From the NCBI GenBank assembly GCA_963844805.1, contig CAWJPU010000012.1:252914-316913 (forward strand): 64,000 nt of DNA. The letters run 5' to 3'. This DNA comes from JACCZR01 sp963844805 (GTDB lineage Bacteria > Actinomycetota > Thermoleophilia > Solirubrobacterales > Thermoleophilaceae). Under the pieces are notes generated by a model. The model was not told where the DNA came from and did no database searches. It worked only from the letters and a program-made list of their open reading frames with translations. The translations under genes and the position numbers were made by a program. Below are positions 56,454-64,000 of this stretch, one piece after another. Within the stretch, counting starts at the first letter, position 1. Every line of letters starts with the position of its first letter.

Positions 56454-56463
56454 GAGGGCTTTT
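56440..56463 (+). terminator. Intrinsic terminator after the transglutaminase gene
   Basis: GCCCTC, 8-nt loop, GAGGGC, then TTTT; the outer CCACCC/GGGTGG can extend pairing. The stop codon of the transglutaminase gene lies in the loop, which supports the revised gene end at 56453. Confidence 0.75.
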
Positions 56464-56489
56464 GGGGTGGTCGGCACACTCTCAGCCCT

Positions 56490-57698
56490 GTGACTCGAGC
56501 TGGATCCATACTTTCGGGCGTTCTCGGCGGGCTCGTCGTGCTCGCGGTCGGCGCCGTGCTGATCGCGACCGGGGTGATCGACACCGGCAAGACCCGCGAG
56601 GTCGTGCGCCAGCAGCCGATCGACCAGGGCAACTCGGGCGACGAGGGCGAAGGGCGGACGGTCTCCGACATCTATCGCGAGGAAGGCCGCGGCGTCGTCT
56701 TCATCGAGGCGCAGGGCGTCCAGCGCGAGAGCGACTCCCCCTTCGGCGACGGAAGCCAGGGGACCGCCACCGGGTCGGGCTTCGTGGTCGACCGCCAGGG
56801 CACGGTGCTCACCAACGCCCATGTGGTCGAGGGCGCCGACAGCGTGACCGTCCGCTTCGACGAGAAGGGCCAGCAGATCGACGCCAAGGTCCGTGGCCGC
56901 GACCCGTCGACCGACCTCGCCGTGCTGAAGATCGACCCCGCGCAGGTCGACGACCTGCAGCCGCTGCCGCTCGGCGACTCCAACGACGTGCGGGTGGGCG
57001 ACCCGACGATCGCCATCGGCAACCCGTTCGGCCTGTCGCGCACGGTCACCACGGGCATCGTCTCGGCCAAGCAGCGCCAGATCGAGGCACCCAACGGCTT
57101 CCAGATCTCCAACGTCATCCAGACCGACGCCTCCATCAACCCGGGCAACTCGGGCGGGCCACTGCTCGACGCCGCCGGCCGGGTGATCGGCATCAACTCG
57201 CAGATCGCCACCGGCTCCGGCGGCAGCGGCTCGGTGGGCATCGGCTTCGCGGTGCCCATCGACACGGCCAAGAAGCTGCTGCCGCGCCTGCGGGAGGGCG
57301 AGAAGATCGACCGCGCCTACCTGGGAGTGGAGATGGCGCCGGTCACCCCCAGCATCGCGAAGGAGCTCAAGCTGCCCGTCACGGAAGGCGCGCTGATCCA
57401 GACCGTGGTGCCCAATGGGCCGGCGGAGAAGGCCGGGCTGCGCGGCGGCGGGAAGCCCACCAGCGAGGGCATCCGCGCGGGCGGCGACGTCCTGATCGAG
57501 GTCGACGGCAAGAAGGTCAAGGACCCCGACGACGTGGCGGCCGCGGTCGAGGGCAAGACCCCCGGCGAGACCGTCACCGTGGAGTACTACCGCGGAAACG
57601 AGCGCCAGACCGCGAGCGTGAAGCTGGCCAAGCGCCCGGCGCAGCTCAGCAGCCAGGGCTCGCAGCAGGACGACAACAGCCCGCTCCCCATTCCCTAG
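56490..57698 (+). CDS. HtrA/DegP-like serine protease with PDZ domain
   Basis: 402 residues. Short cytoplasmic start and one membrane anchor (ILSGVLGGLVVLAVGAVLIATGVI). Trypsin-like domain with His111 (VLTNAHVVEG), Asp142 (DPSTDLAVLKI) and Ser221 (NPGNSGGPLLDAAGRVIGINSQ). One PDZ domain from about residue 280 (YLGVEMAPVTPSIAKELKLPVTEGALIQTVVPNGPAEKAGLRGGG...GGDVLIEVDGKKV). Extracytoplasmic quality-control protease. Leaderless-type GTG 56490; the nearest -10-like hexamer is CACACT, 9 nt upstream. Stands alone between terminator and palindrome. Confidence 0.94.
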   Translation: MTRAGSILSGVLGGLVVLAVGAVLIATGVIDTGKTREVVRQQPIDQGNSGDEGEGRTVSDIYREEGRGVVFIEAQGVQRESDSPFGDGSQGTATGSGFVVDRQGTVLTNAHVVEGADSVTVRFDEKGQQIDAKVRGRDPSTDLAVLKIDPAQVDDLQPLPLGDSNDVRVGDPTIAIGNPFGLSRTVTTGIVSAKQRQIEAPNGFQISNVIQTDASINPGNSGGPLLDAAGRVIGINSQIATGSGGSGSVGIGFAVPIDTAKKLLPRLREGEKIDRAYLGVEMAPVTPSIAKELKLPVTEGALIQTVVPNGPAEKAGLRGGGKPTSEGIRAGGDVLIEVDGKKVKDPDDVAAAVEGKTPGETVTVEYYRGNERQTASVKLAKRPAQLSSQGSQQDDNSPLPIP

Positions 57699-57714
57699 GC
57701 CGGATCGATCCGGC
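57699..57714. repeat. Perfect 16-bp palindrome before trpF
   Basis: GCCGGATC-GATCCGGC starts on the base after the htrA-like stop codon and ends 1 bp before the trpF -10. It may be an operator for trpF or a terminator hairpin for the protease gene. Confidence 0.7.
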
Positions 57715-57715
57715 G

Positions 57716-57721
57716 TACCCT
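57716..57721 (+). promoter_or_regulatory. -10 element, trpF
   Basis: TACCCT, 6 nt before GTG 57728; abuts the palindrome at 57699-57714. Confidence 0.6.
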
Positions 57722-57727
57722 CAGACC

Positions 57728-58445
57728 GTGACCCAGGTCAAGGTCTGCGGCATAACGCGGCGCGAGGACGCCGAGGTGGCTACGCGGCTCGGCGCGTGGG
57801 CGCTGGGCATGATCTTCTGGCCCGACAGCCCGCGAGCCTGCGCGCCCGAAGTGGCCGAGGAGATCGGCCAGGCGCTGAGGCGCGAGGCCGAGATGACCGG
57901 CGTGTTCGTGAACGCGACCCTGGACGAGGTGGCCGCTCTGGCCGACCGCTGCTCGCTCAGCCTGCTGCAGCTGCACGGCGACGAGGGCCCGGCCTACTGC
58001 CGCGAGGCTGCGCGCCGCACCGGCTGCCGGGTGATGAAGGCGGTGCGTGTCCGCGACGCCGCGTCGGTGGACGGGCTGCGCGCCTTCCCGACCGACTTCC
58101 ACCTGCTCGACGCCCACGTGGAGGGGCACCGCGGCGGCACGGGCCAGGGCTTCAATTGGGATCTGGCCCGCCGGCACCGCGGGCCGGCCCCGCTCGTGCT
58201 GTCCGGCGGCCTGGACGCGGACAACGTGGGCGAGGCGATCGCCGCCGTGGATCCGTGGGCGGTCGACTCCGCCAGCGGCACCGAGGCCTCGCCGGGCGTG
58301 AAGGACCCGGAGCGGCTGGAGGCGTTCTTCCGCGCGGTCGAGGCGGCCGACTCGTCCCCGGTCGCGGCCAGCGCCGGAGCGCAGGCCGGGCACCGGCCGG
58401 CCGCCTCTCCCACCGGAGCAGGGAGCACAGCCGCTCGGCCCCCAT

Positions 58446-58449
<4 letters not shown>
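57728..58449 (+). CDS. trpF: Phosphoribosylanthranilate isomerase, 3' end altered by a repeat
   Basis: TIM-barrel isomerase of tryptophan synthesis, about 240 residues. VTQVKVCGITRREDAEVATRLGAWALGMIFWPDSPRAC, TGVFVNATLDEVAALADRCSLSLLQLHGDEGP, FHLLDAHVEGHRGGTGQGFNWDLA and LVLSGGLDADNVGEAIAAVDPWAVDSASGTEASPGVKDPERLEAFF cover the full enzyme up to about residue 205. Beyond that the frame enters dispersed-repeat copy 5 (58372-58434) and has no stop before trpB. A one-base change would bring in the TGA at 58447-58449 that overlaps the trpB ATG; I use that as provisional end. Confidence 0.88.
58372..58434 (-). repeat. Dispersed ~60-bp repeat, copy 5 (3' end of trpF)
   Basis: CGCCGGAGCGCAGGCC, GGGCACCGGCCGGCCGCC, TCTCCCACCGGAGCAGGG, AGCACAGCCG. 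The most divergent copy, lying between the conserved TrpF residues and the trpB start. Confidence 0.8.
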
Positions 58450-59608
<1,159 letters not shown>

Positions 59609-59612
<4 letters not shown>

Positions 59613-60386
59613 CCGGGCAGGAGCGGATCGCCGCCGCGTTCGCGAGCCACGGGAAGGGCGCGGCGCTGATGCCCTACCTGATGTCGGGCTTCCCGGACCA
59701 CGAGGCGTCGATCGAAGCCGTCGGCGCGGCGGCCGACGCGGGCGCCGACCTGATCGAGCTGGGCGTGCCCTTCTCCGACCCGCTGGCTGACGGGCCGGTC
59801 ATCCACGCGGCGGCAACCGCCGCCCTCGAGGCCGGCGCCACGCCGATGCGCGCGCTGGCCGTGTGCGAGTCGGTGGCCGGCCGCCTGCCGGTGGTGCTGA
59901 TGGTCTACGCAAATGTCGTCGTGGCCGCCGGGCCCGAGCGCTACGCGCAGCGGGCCGCCGCGGCGGGTGCGGCCGGGCTGATCGTGCCGGACCTCCCGCA
60001 CGACGAGGCCGGCCCGCTGCGCGAGGCCTGCGACGCGGAGGGGCTGGCGCTGGTGCCGCTGGTGGCGCCGACCTCGACCCGCGAGCGGGTCGCGGCCGTT
60101 GGAGGCGCCGCCCGCGGGTTCGTCTACGCGGTCTCGCTCACCGGCACGACCGGCGAGCGCGCCGAGCTGCCGCCGGGCCTGGCTCAGACGGTCGCCGCGG
60201 GTCCGCGCGGCGACCGAGTTGCCCGTGGCCGTGGGATTCGGGATCTCCCGGCCCGAGCAGGCGCGGGCGGTCGGAGAGCTGGCCGACGGGGTGATCGTCG
60301 GCAGCCGGGTGGTCCGCGCCGCCGAGGAGGGCGGCGCGGAAGCGGTGGGGGAGGTCGTGAGAGAGCTCGCGGCGGCGCTGGGCTGA
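59609..60386 (+). CDS. trpA: Tryptophan synthase alpha chain (one frameshift)
   Basis: Cleaves indole-3-glycerol phosphate, about 258 residues. VTGQERIAAAFASHGKGAALMPYLMSGFPDHEASIEAV, catalytic Glu in LIELGVPFSDPLADGPVI, MVYANVVVAAGPERYAQRAAAAGAAGLIVPDLPHDEA (catalytic Asp), VYAVSLTGTTGERAELPPGL. After an indel near 60212 it reads RAATELPVAVGFGISRPEQARAVGELADGVIVGSRVVRAAEEGG and stops at 60386. End of the trpFBA block. Confidence 0.95.
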
Positions 60387-60387
60387 G

Positions 60388-60393
60388 TATGCT
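60388..60393 (+). promoter_or_regulatory. -10 element, NTF2-like gene
   Basis: TATGCT, 7 nt before GTG 60401; same arrangement as holA. Confidence 0.55.
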
Positions 60394-60400
60394 CGCGGCC

Positions 60401-60956
60401 GTGGCCGAGACGGCAGCCCAGGACAAGCCCAAGCCCAAGCGCAAGCCGCCCAAGCGCAAGCAGGTCGAGGAGACCGCCCGGCGCTACTTCGGCGCCCTCC
60501 AGGCCCGCGATCCCGATGCGATGGCCGCCTGCTGGAGCGAGGACGGGGTGGAGGACATCGTCCCCCTGCGCGTGATGCGCGGCCCGGGCGAGGTGCGCGA
60601 GTTCTTCGCCGGGCTGTTCGCCGCCCTTCCCGACGCCGAGACCACCGTGCACAACGTGGTGGCCTCCGACCGCCAGGCCGCGGTCGAGTGGCGCACGGTG
60701 GGGACCTTCACCGGCGCGCCCTTCGAGGGCATCGAGCCCACCGGCGGCCGTCTGGAGCTGCGCGGCCTGGACCTCCTGGACATCGAGAGACGACCGCATC
60801 CTCAAGAACACGGCCTACTACGACGGTGCCGCCTTCATGCGCCAGCTCGGGCTGCTTCCCCCACAGGACTCCGGGCCCGAGAAGGCGATCAAGAGCGCCT
60901 TCAACGCGGTCAACAAGGTCAGGCGCACCGTCAACCAGCGCCGCGGCTCGCGGTGA
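60401..60956 (+). CDS. NTF2/SnoaL-like protein with basic N-terminus (one frameshift)
   Basis: About 185 residues. A Lys/Pro-rich start (KPKPKRKPPKRK) leads into an NTF2-like domain: QVEETARRYFGALQARDPDAMAACWSEDGVEDIVPLRVMRGPGEVREFFAGLFAALPDAETTVHNVVASDRQAAVEWRTVGTFTGAPFEGIEPTGGRLELRGLDLLDIE. After an indel near 60788 follow DRILKNTAYYDGAAFMRQLGLLP and a basic tail (NAVNKVRRTVNQRRGSR). The pattern recalls polyketide-cyclase/SnoaL or limonene-epoxide-hydrolase folds; no function can be assigned. The stop overlaps the next gene (GTGA). Confidence 0.75.
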
Positions 60957-61167
60957 GCGTCCTCGTCACGCTGACCGTCGGCCTGGTGATCTGGGTAGTC
61001 GGCTGGGCCTTCGGGCTGAAGGCCTTCGACGTCTTCCTGCTCACCACCCTGATGGTGGTCACCGCCGCCACCGTGCGCATCACGCTCCCCTACCTGAACC
61101 AGTGGCTCGGGCGCGACCGGGTGGACCCGGGCGACCAGCTCGGCCCGCCGACGCGCCGGGCCCCTAG
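60953..61167 (+). CDS. Small two-helix membrane protein
   Basis: About 71 residues. VSVLVTLTVGLVIWVVGWAFGL and AFDVFLLTTLMVVTAATVRITLPYL are two membrane helices, followed by a short polar tail (WLGRDRVDPGDQLGPP). No known family. GTG 60953 overlaps the NTF2-like stop. The current frame lacks a stop before the converging pfkA; TAG 61165-61167 becomes the stop if one base is missing or extra near 61155, which I assume. Confidence 0.6.
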
Positions 61168-61178
61168 CGGCTCCAGCC

Positions 61179-62211
61179 CTAGCCGAAGAACGTCGCGGCG
61201 ACGTCGAAGTCGCCGTCGGGCACCGTGCGCAGCTCGGCCACGGCCTCCTTCAGCGGGACCATCTCGACCGCGTTGCCCCGCAGCGCGGCCATCGTGCCCC
61301 AGCGGCCCTCGCTGGCGGCGTCGATCGCCGCGATGCCCACGCGGGTGGCGAGGACACGGTCGAATGCGGTCGGGGTGCCGCCGCGCTGGGTGTGGCCCAG
61401 CACCGTGGCCCGCGTCTCGTAGCCCGTGCGCGATTCGATCTCCCGCTCCAAGCGCTGCCCGATGCCGCCCAGGCGCTCGTGGCCGAACTCGTCGGTGTCG
61501 CCCGCTGACGGTCGCCATCGTGCCCTCGCGCGGCACGGCGCCCTCGGCCACCACCACGATCGAGAACGAGCGCCCGCGCGAGTGGCGGCGCGAGATCAGC
61601 CGGCACACCTCGTCGATGTCGAAGGGCCGCTCGGGGATCAGGATCACGTCGGCGCCGCCGGCCAGGCCCGAGTGCAGGGCGATCCAGCCCGCGTGGCGGC
61701 CCATGACCTCGACGACCATCACCCGGTTGTGGCTCTCGGCGGTGGTGTGCAGGCGGTCGATGGCCTCGGTGGCCACGTGCAGCGCGGTGTCGAACCCGAA
61801 GGTGCGGTCGGTGGCGCCTAGGTCGTTGTCGATCGTCTTCGGCACGCCCACCACGGGCACGTCGTGCTCCTCGTGCAGCCGCGAGGCCGCCCCGAGCGTG
61901 TCCTCGCCGCCGATGGCGATCAGCCCGTCCACGTGCAGTCCGGCCAGGTTGTCCTTGACGCGCTCGGGCCCGCCGTCGCGCTTGAAGGGGTTGGTGCGCG
62001 AGGTGCCGAGGATGGTGCCGCCGCGGGGGAGGATCCCGCGGGTGGACTCGATGGTCAGCTCGATGTGCTCGTTCTCCAGCGGTCCGCGCCAGCCGTCGCG
62101 GAACCCCACGAGCGCGTGGCCGTGGTGGTCGATGCCCTTGCGGACGATCGCGCGGATGGCCGCGTTGAGCCCCGGGCAGTCGCCGCCGCCGGTGAGTACT
62201 CCGATGCGCAC
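61179..62211 (-). CDS. 6-phosphofructokinase with PPi-type signature (one frameshift)
   Basis: Glycolytic phosphofructokinase, about 343 residues. RIGVLTGGGDCPGLNAAIRAIV, GTSRTNPFKR, IAIGGEDTLGAASRL, VVGVPKTIDNDLGATDRTFGFDTAL (catalytic TIDND), VVEVMGRHAGWIALHSGLAGGADVILIPE, and after an indel near 61502 DEFGHERLGGIGQRLEREIESRTGYETRATVLGHTQRGGTPTAFDRVLATR. Asp104 in GGEDT and Lys125 in PKTIDND replace the two glycines that ATP-dependent enzymes use to bind ATP, so pyrophosphate is the likely phosphoryl donor. GTG 62211 follows minus-strand TAGGTT by 6 nt. Confidence 0.9.
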
Positions 62212-62217
62212 ACGGGC

Positions 62218-62223
62218 AACCTA
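62218..62223 (-). promoter_or_regulatory. -10 element, phosphofructokinase gene
   Basis: Minus-strand TAGGTT, 6 nt before GTG 62211. Confidence 0.55.
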
Positions 62224-62245
62224 CCCCTAGAAACGCGGATCGGAT

Positions 62246-62251
62246 TAGGAT
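62246..62251 (+). promoter_or_regulatory. -10 element, branched-chain amino-acid transporter
   Basis: TAGGAT, 37 nt before TTG 62289; unlike most units here the gene has a leader with a Shine-Dalgarno sequence. No clear -35. Confidence 0.4.
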
Positions 62252-62288
62252 GCCGACTGTCCCCAGCAGTACTCACTAGGAGGGAAAG

Positions 62289-63578
62289 TTGCGAATCAGG
62301 CTGGCAGTACTGGGCTGCCTCCTCGGACTGTTCGCCCTGGGCGTGAGCGCCTGCGGCAGCGACGACGACGAGGGAGGCGGCGAAGACAGCGGAGGGAAGA
62401 TCTCGGGCAACACCCTGACGATCTACTCGAGCCTGCCGCTTCAGGGCACCTCGAAGGGGCAGTCCGAGGCGGTTATCAACGGCGAGAAGCTGGCGCTCAA
62501 GCAGGCCGGCAATAAGGTGGGCAAGTACAACATCAAGTACGTCTCGCTCGACGACTCGACCGCTCAGAACCCCGGAACGGCGGACGAGGCCCAGACGGCC
62601 CAGAACGCCCGCAAGGCCGTGCAGGACAAGACGACGATCTTCTACCTCGGAGAGTTCAACTCCGGCGGTTCCAAGGTCTCGATCCCGATCCTCAACAAGG
62701 CCGGGATCCCACAGATCAGCCCGTCGAACACCTACGTGGGGCTGACCGTGGCGCAGCCGCCGGGCACAGAGCCGGGCGAGCCGCAGAAGTACTACCCGAC
62801 TGGGACCCGCACTTACGCTCGCGTCGTCCCGAAGGACGACATCCAGGGCGCGGCCCTCGTTACGACGATGAAGGAGGACGGCTGCAAGAGCCTCCACATC
62901 TTCAACGACAAGACGACCTACGGCGCAGGGCTCGCGAAGAACATCGAGGCCTCCGCCAAGGAGCAGGGGATCACGGTCGAGGGCAACGACGGCACGGACA
63001 AGAACGCGCCGAACTACCGCTCGCTGGCCGCGAAGGTGAAGGCCGACTGCTTCGTCGGGTCCGGTGTGACCGGAGAGAACTACGTCCAGGTGTTCAAGGA
63101 CGTGGCCTCGGCGAACAAGACGGTGAAGCTCTATGGCCCAGACGGCGTGGCCGAGGCTTCGTTCACTGACCCGAAGAAGGGCGGCATCCCGGCCGATGTC
63201 GGCGACCGGACGAAGGTCACGGTTGCCACGTTGGGTCTCGAGGAGTTCCGAGATCGGCAGATCGTCAAGGCGGTCAAGTTCTTCGAGGACTTCGACTCGA
63301 CCTACAACGACAAGACGCCGGACCCGTACGCCATCTACGGCTACGAGACGATGAGCCTCGCACTCGCCACGTTGGAAGCTACCGGCAACAACGCCAACGA
63401 CCGCGCAGCGGTCGCCAAGCAGCTGGTGCAGAACACGAAGAACCGTGAAAGCGTGCTGGGCACCTACACCATCGACAAGAACGGCGATACGTCGCTGACC
63501 GACTACGGGCTGTACACCATCAAGGGCGGCGAGCCGACGTTCGCGAAGGTGATCAAGGGTCAGGGCGCCGGCAACTAG
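62289..63578 (+). CDS. Branched-chain amino-acid ABC transporter, substrate-binding lipoprotein
   Basis: 429 residues, LivJ-like type I binding protein. TTG 62289, preceded by AGGAGGG, gives MRIRLAVLGCLLGLFALGVSACGSDDDEGGGEDSGG: a lipoprotein signal peptide with lipobox VSAC. The mature part reads NTLTIYSSLPLQGTSKGQSEAVINGEKLALKQAG, TIFYLGEFNSGGSKVSIPILNKAGIPQISPSNTYVGLT, YPTGTRTYARVVPKDDIQGAAL, YGPDGVAEASF and DPYAIYGYETMSLALATLEATG. The GSD/acidic linker after Cys is typical. Codon use is less GC-extreme (AAG/GAC rich) and there are no indels. A permease gene follows after a hairpin. Confidence 0.93.
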   Translation: MRIRLAVLGCLLGLFALGVSACGSDDDEGGGEDSGGKISGNTLTIYSSLPLQGTSKGQSEAVINGEKLALKQAGNKVGKYNIKYVSLDDSTAQNPGTADEAQTAQNARKAVQDKTTIFYLGEFNSGGSKVSIPILNKAGIPQISPSNTYVGLTVAQPPGTEPGEPQKYYPTGTRTYARVVPKDDIQGAALVTTMKEDGCKSLHIFNDKTTYGAGLAKNIEASAKEQGITVEGNDGTDKNAPNYRSLAAKVKADCFVGSGVTGENYVQVFKDVASANKTVKLYGPDGVAEASFTDPKKGGIPADVGDRTKVTVATLGLEEFRDRQIVKAVKFFEDFDSTYNDKTPDPYAIYGYETMSLALATLEATGNNANDRAAVAKQLVQNTKNRESVLGTYTIDKNGDTSLTDYGLYTIKGGEPTFAKVIKGQGAGN

Positions 63579-63597
63579 GACGCGCTGACGAGGCGGA

Positions 63598-63627
63598 CGG
63601 GGACGGGCTCGAGAGGGCCCGTCCCCG
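63598..63627 (+). terminator. Hairpin between binding protein and permease genes
   Basis: CGGGGACGGGC and GCCCGTCCCCG form an 11-bp perfect stem with an 8-nt loop, 19 nt after the stop of the binding-protein gene. There is no T run, and the permease gene follows in the same direction, so it may stabilise the upstream message or terminate partially. Confidence 0.6.
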
Positions 63628-63690
63628 GTCGCTCGCAGGCCTCCCGCCCAGCGAGTGGAAGCGGCAAGCGCCACCAGCGACAGGCCCGCC

Positions 63691-64000
63691 ATGCGCAGCT
63701 CGGACGCAGCGCGGGACTTCTTCTCGAAGTATGGGCTGATCGCCATCCTGGCGGTGGTCCCGATCGTCTACGCCGTCATCGACCTTAGGGACGACGGCAA
63801 CCTCACGCGACTCGGCAACAACGTCGTGGAGGGGCTGTCCAACGGCGCGATCATCGCGCTGATCGCCCTCGGCTACACGCTGGTCTACGGGATCATCGAG
63901 CTGATCAATTTCGCCCACGGCGAGATCTTCATGATCGGGGGCTTCGTCGCGTTCGGGCTCTACGGCACCTTCGGGCTCACCCCGGAGACCGGGGTCGTCG
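63691..64000 (+). CDS. Branched-chain amino-acid ABC permease (LivH-like), cut by window end
   Basis: First 103 residues of an inner-membrane permease. MRSSDAARDFFSKYGLIAILAVVPIVYAVIDL is the first helix; NNVVEGLSNGAIIALIALGYTLVYGIIELINFAHGEIFMIGGFVAFGLY is the diagnostic LivH segment (GYTLVYGIxxLINFAHGE). ATG 63691 is used; an in-frame GTG at 63655 would add 12 residues. The frame is open to base 64000. LivM and the ATPases are expected downstream. Confidence 0.92.
   Translation, partial: MRSSDAARDFFSKYGLIAILAVVPIVYAVIDLRDDGNLTRLGNNVVEGLSNGAIIALIALGYTLVYGIIELINFAHGEIFMIGGFVAFGLYGTFGLTPETGVV

Overview
The window is very GC-rich DNA from a bacterium of the phylum Actinomycetota. The class Thermoleophilia (Solirubrobacterales and relatives) is the most likely source. 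This rests on gene order (rng / rplU-rpmA-obg-proB-proA-nadD-rsfS; comEA-comEC-holA-rpsT-murJ-lepA; hrcA-dnaJ-prmA; yqeY-phoH-ybeY-era), on HadA/HadB-type dehydratases, on a secreted protein with KDVxDxSL-type repeats, and on many leaderless promoters. The assignment is an inference; no rRNA gene is present. The sequence carries many single-base indels inside conserved and even essential genes (leuS, era, trpA, murJ, phoH, modABC). I read these as mostly assembly or sequencing errors, and I give such genes one full-length entry with the frame changes described.

Layout. 1-1647: 3' part of an RNase E/G gene. 1723-7148 (minus strand): an accessory cluster lying between rng and rplU, with an ECF sigma factor, an 84-residue partner, a ClpA-like unfoldase, a secreted trypsin-like protease and a secreted repeat protein. 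Three of its transcription units carry the same ECF-type promoter (GAACAA-N14-CCGTC), which marks a small self-contained regulon and is the best candidate for an undescribed system. 7236-13902: ribosomal proteins L21/L27, Obg GTPase, proline synthesis (proB, proA), nadD, rsfS and an MBL-fold protein, then tRNA-Ala(GGC). 13981-17911: a hydrolase divergent from a molybdate regulator plus modABC. 17925-24029: coiled-coil protein, leuS, LOG-like protein, a PLP decarboxylase with an arginase-like partner, and acylphosphatase. 24026-35492: a secreted propeller-like protein, competence genes comEA/comEC, holA, aldehyde dehydrogenase, rpsT, murJ, lepA. 35518-44834: DUF3616-like protein, a sigma-70 factor, a stand-alone LigD polymerase domain, HadAB, hrcA-dnaJ-prmA, a cation/proton antiporter and a HAD hydrolase. 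44820-48078: yqeY-phoH-ybeY-era-hisIE. 48062-60386: tryptophan genes split in two (trpEGDC and trpFBA) around a MoxR-DUF58-transglutaminase set and an HtrA protease. 60401-64000: NTF2-like protein, a small membrane protein, a phosphofructokinase with PPi-type signature residues, and the start of a branched-chain amino-acid ABC transporter.

Two genome-scale signals recur. First, most transcription units start with a -10 hexamer of the form TANNNT followed 6-9 nt later by the ATG/GTG/TTG start, i.e. leaderless mRNAs; Shine-Dalgarno starts are confined to the accessory cluster and a few others. Second, a roughly 60-bp dispersed repeat with internal hairpins occurs five times between 33.6 and 58.4 kb, in intergenic positions and also inside the translated ends of trpE, trpF and the DUF58 gene.
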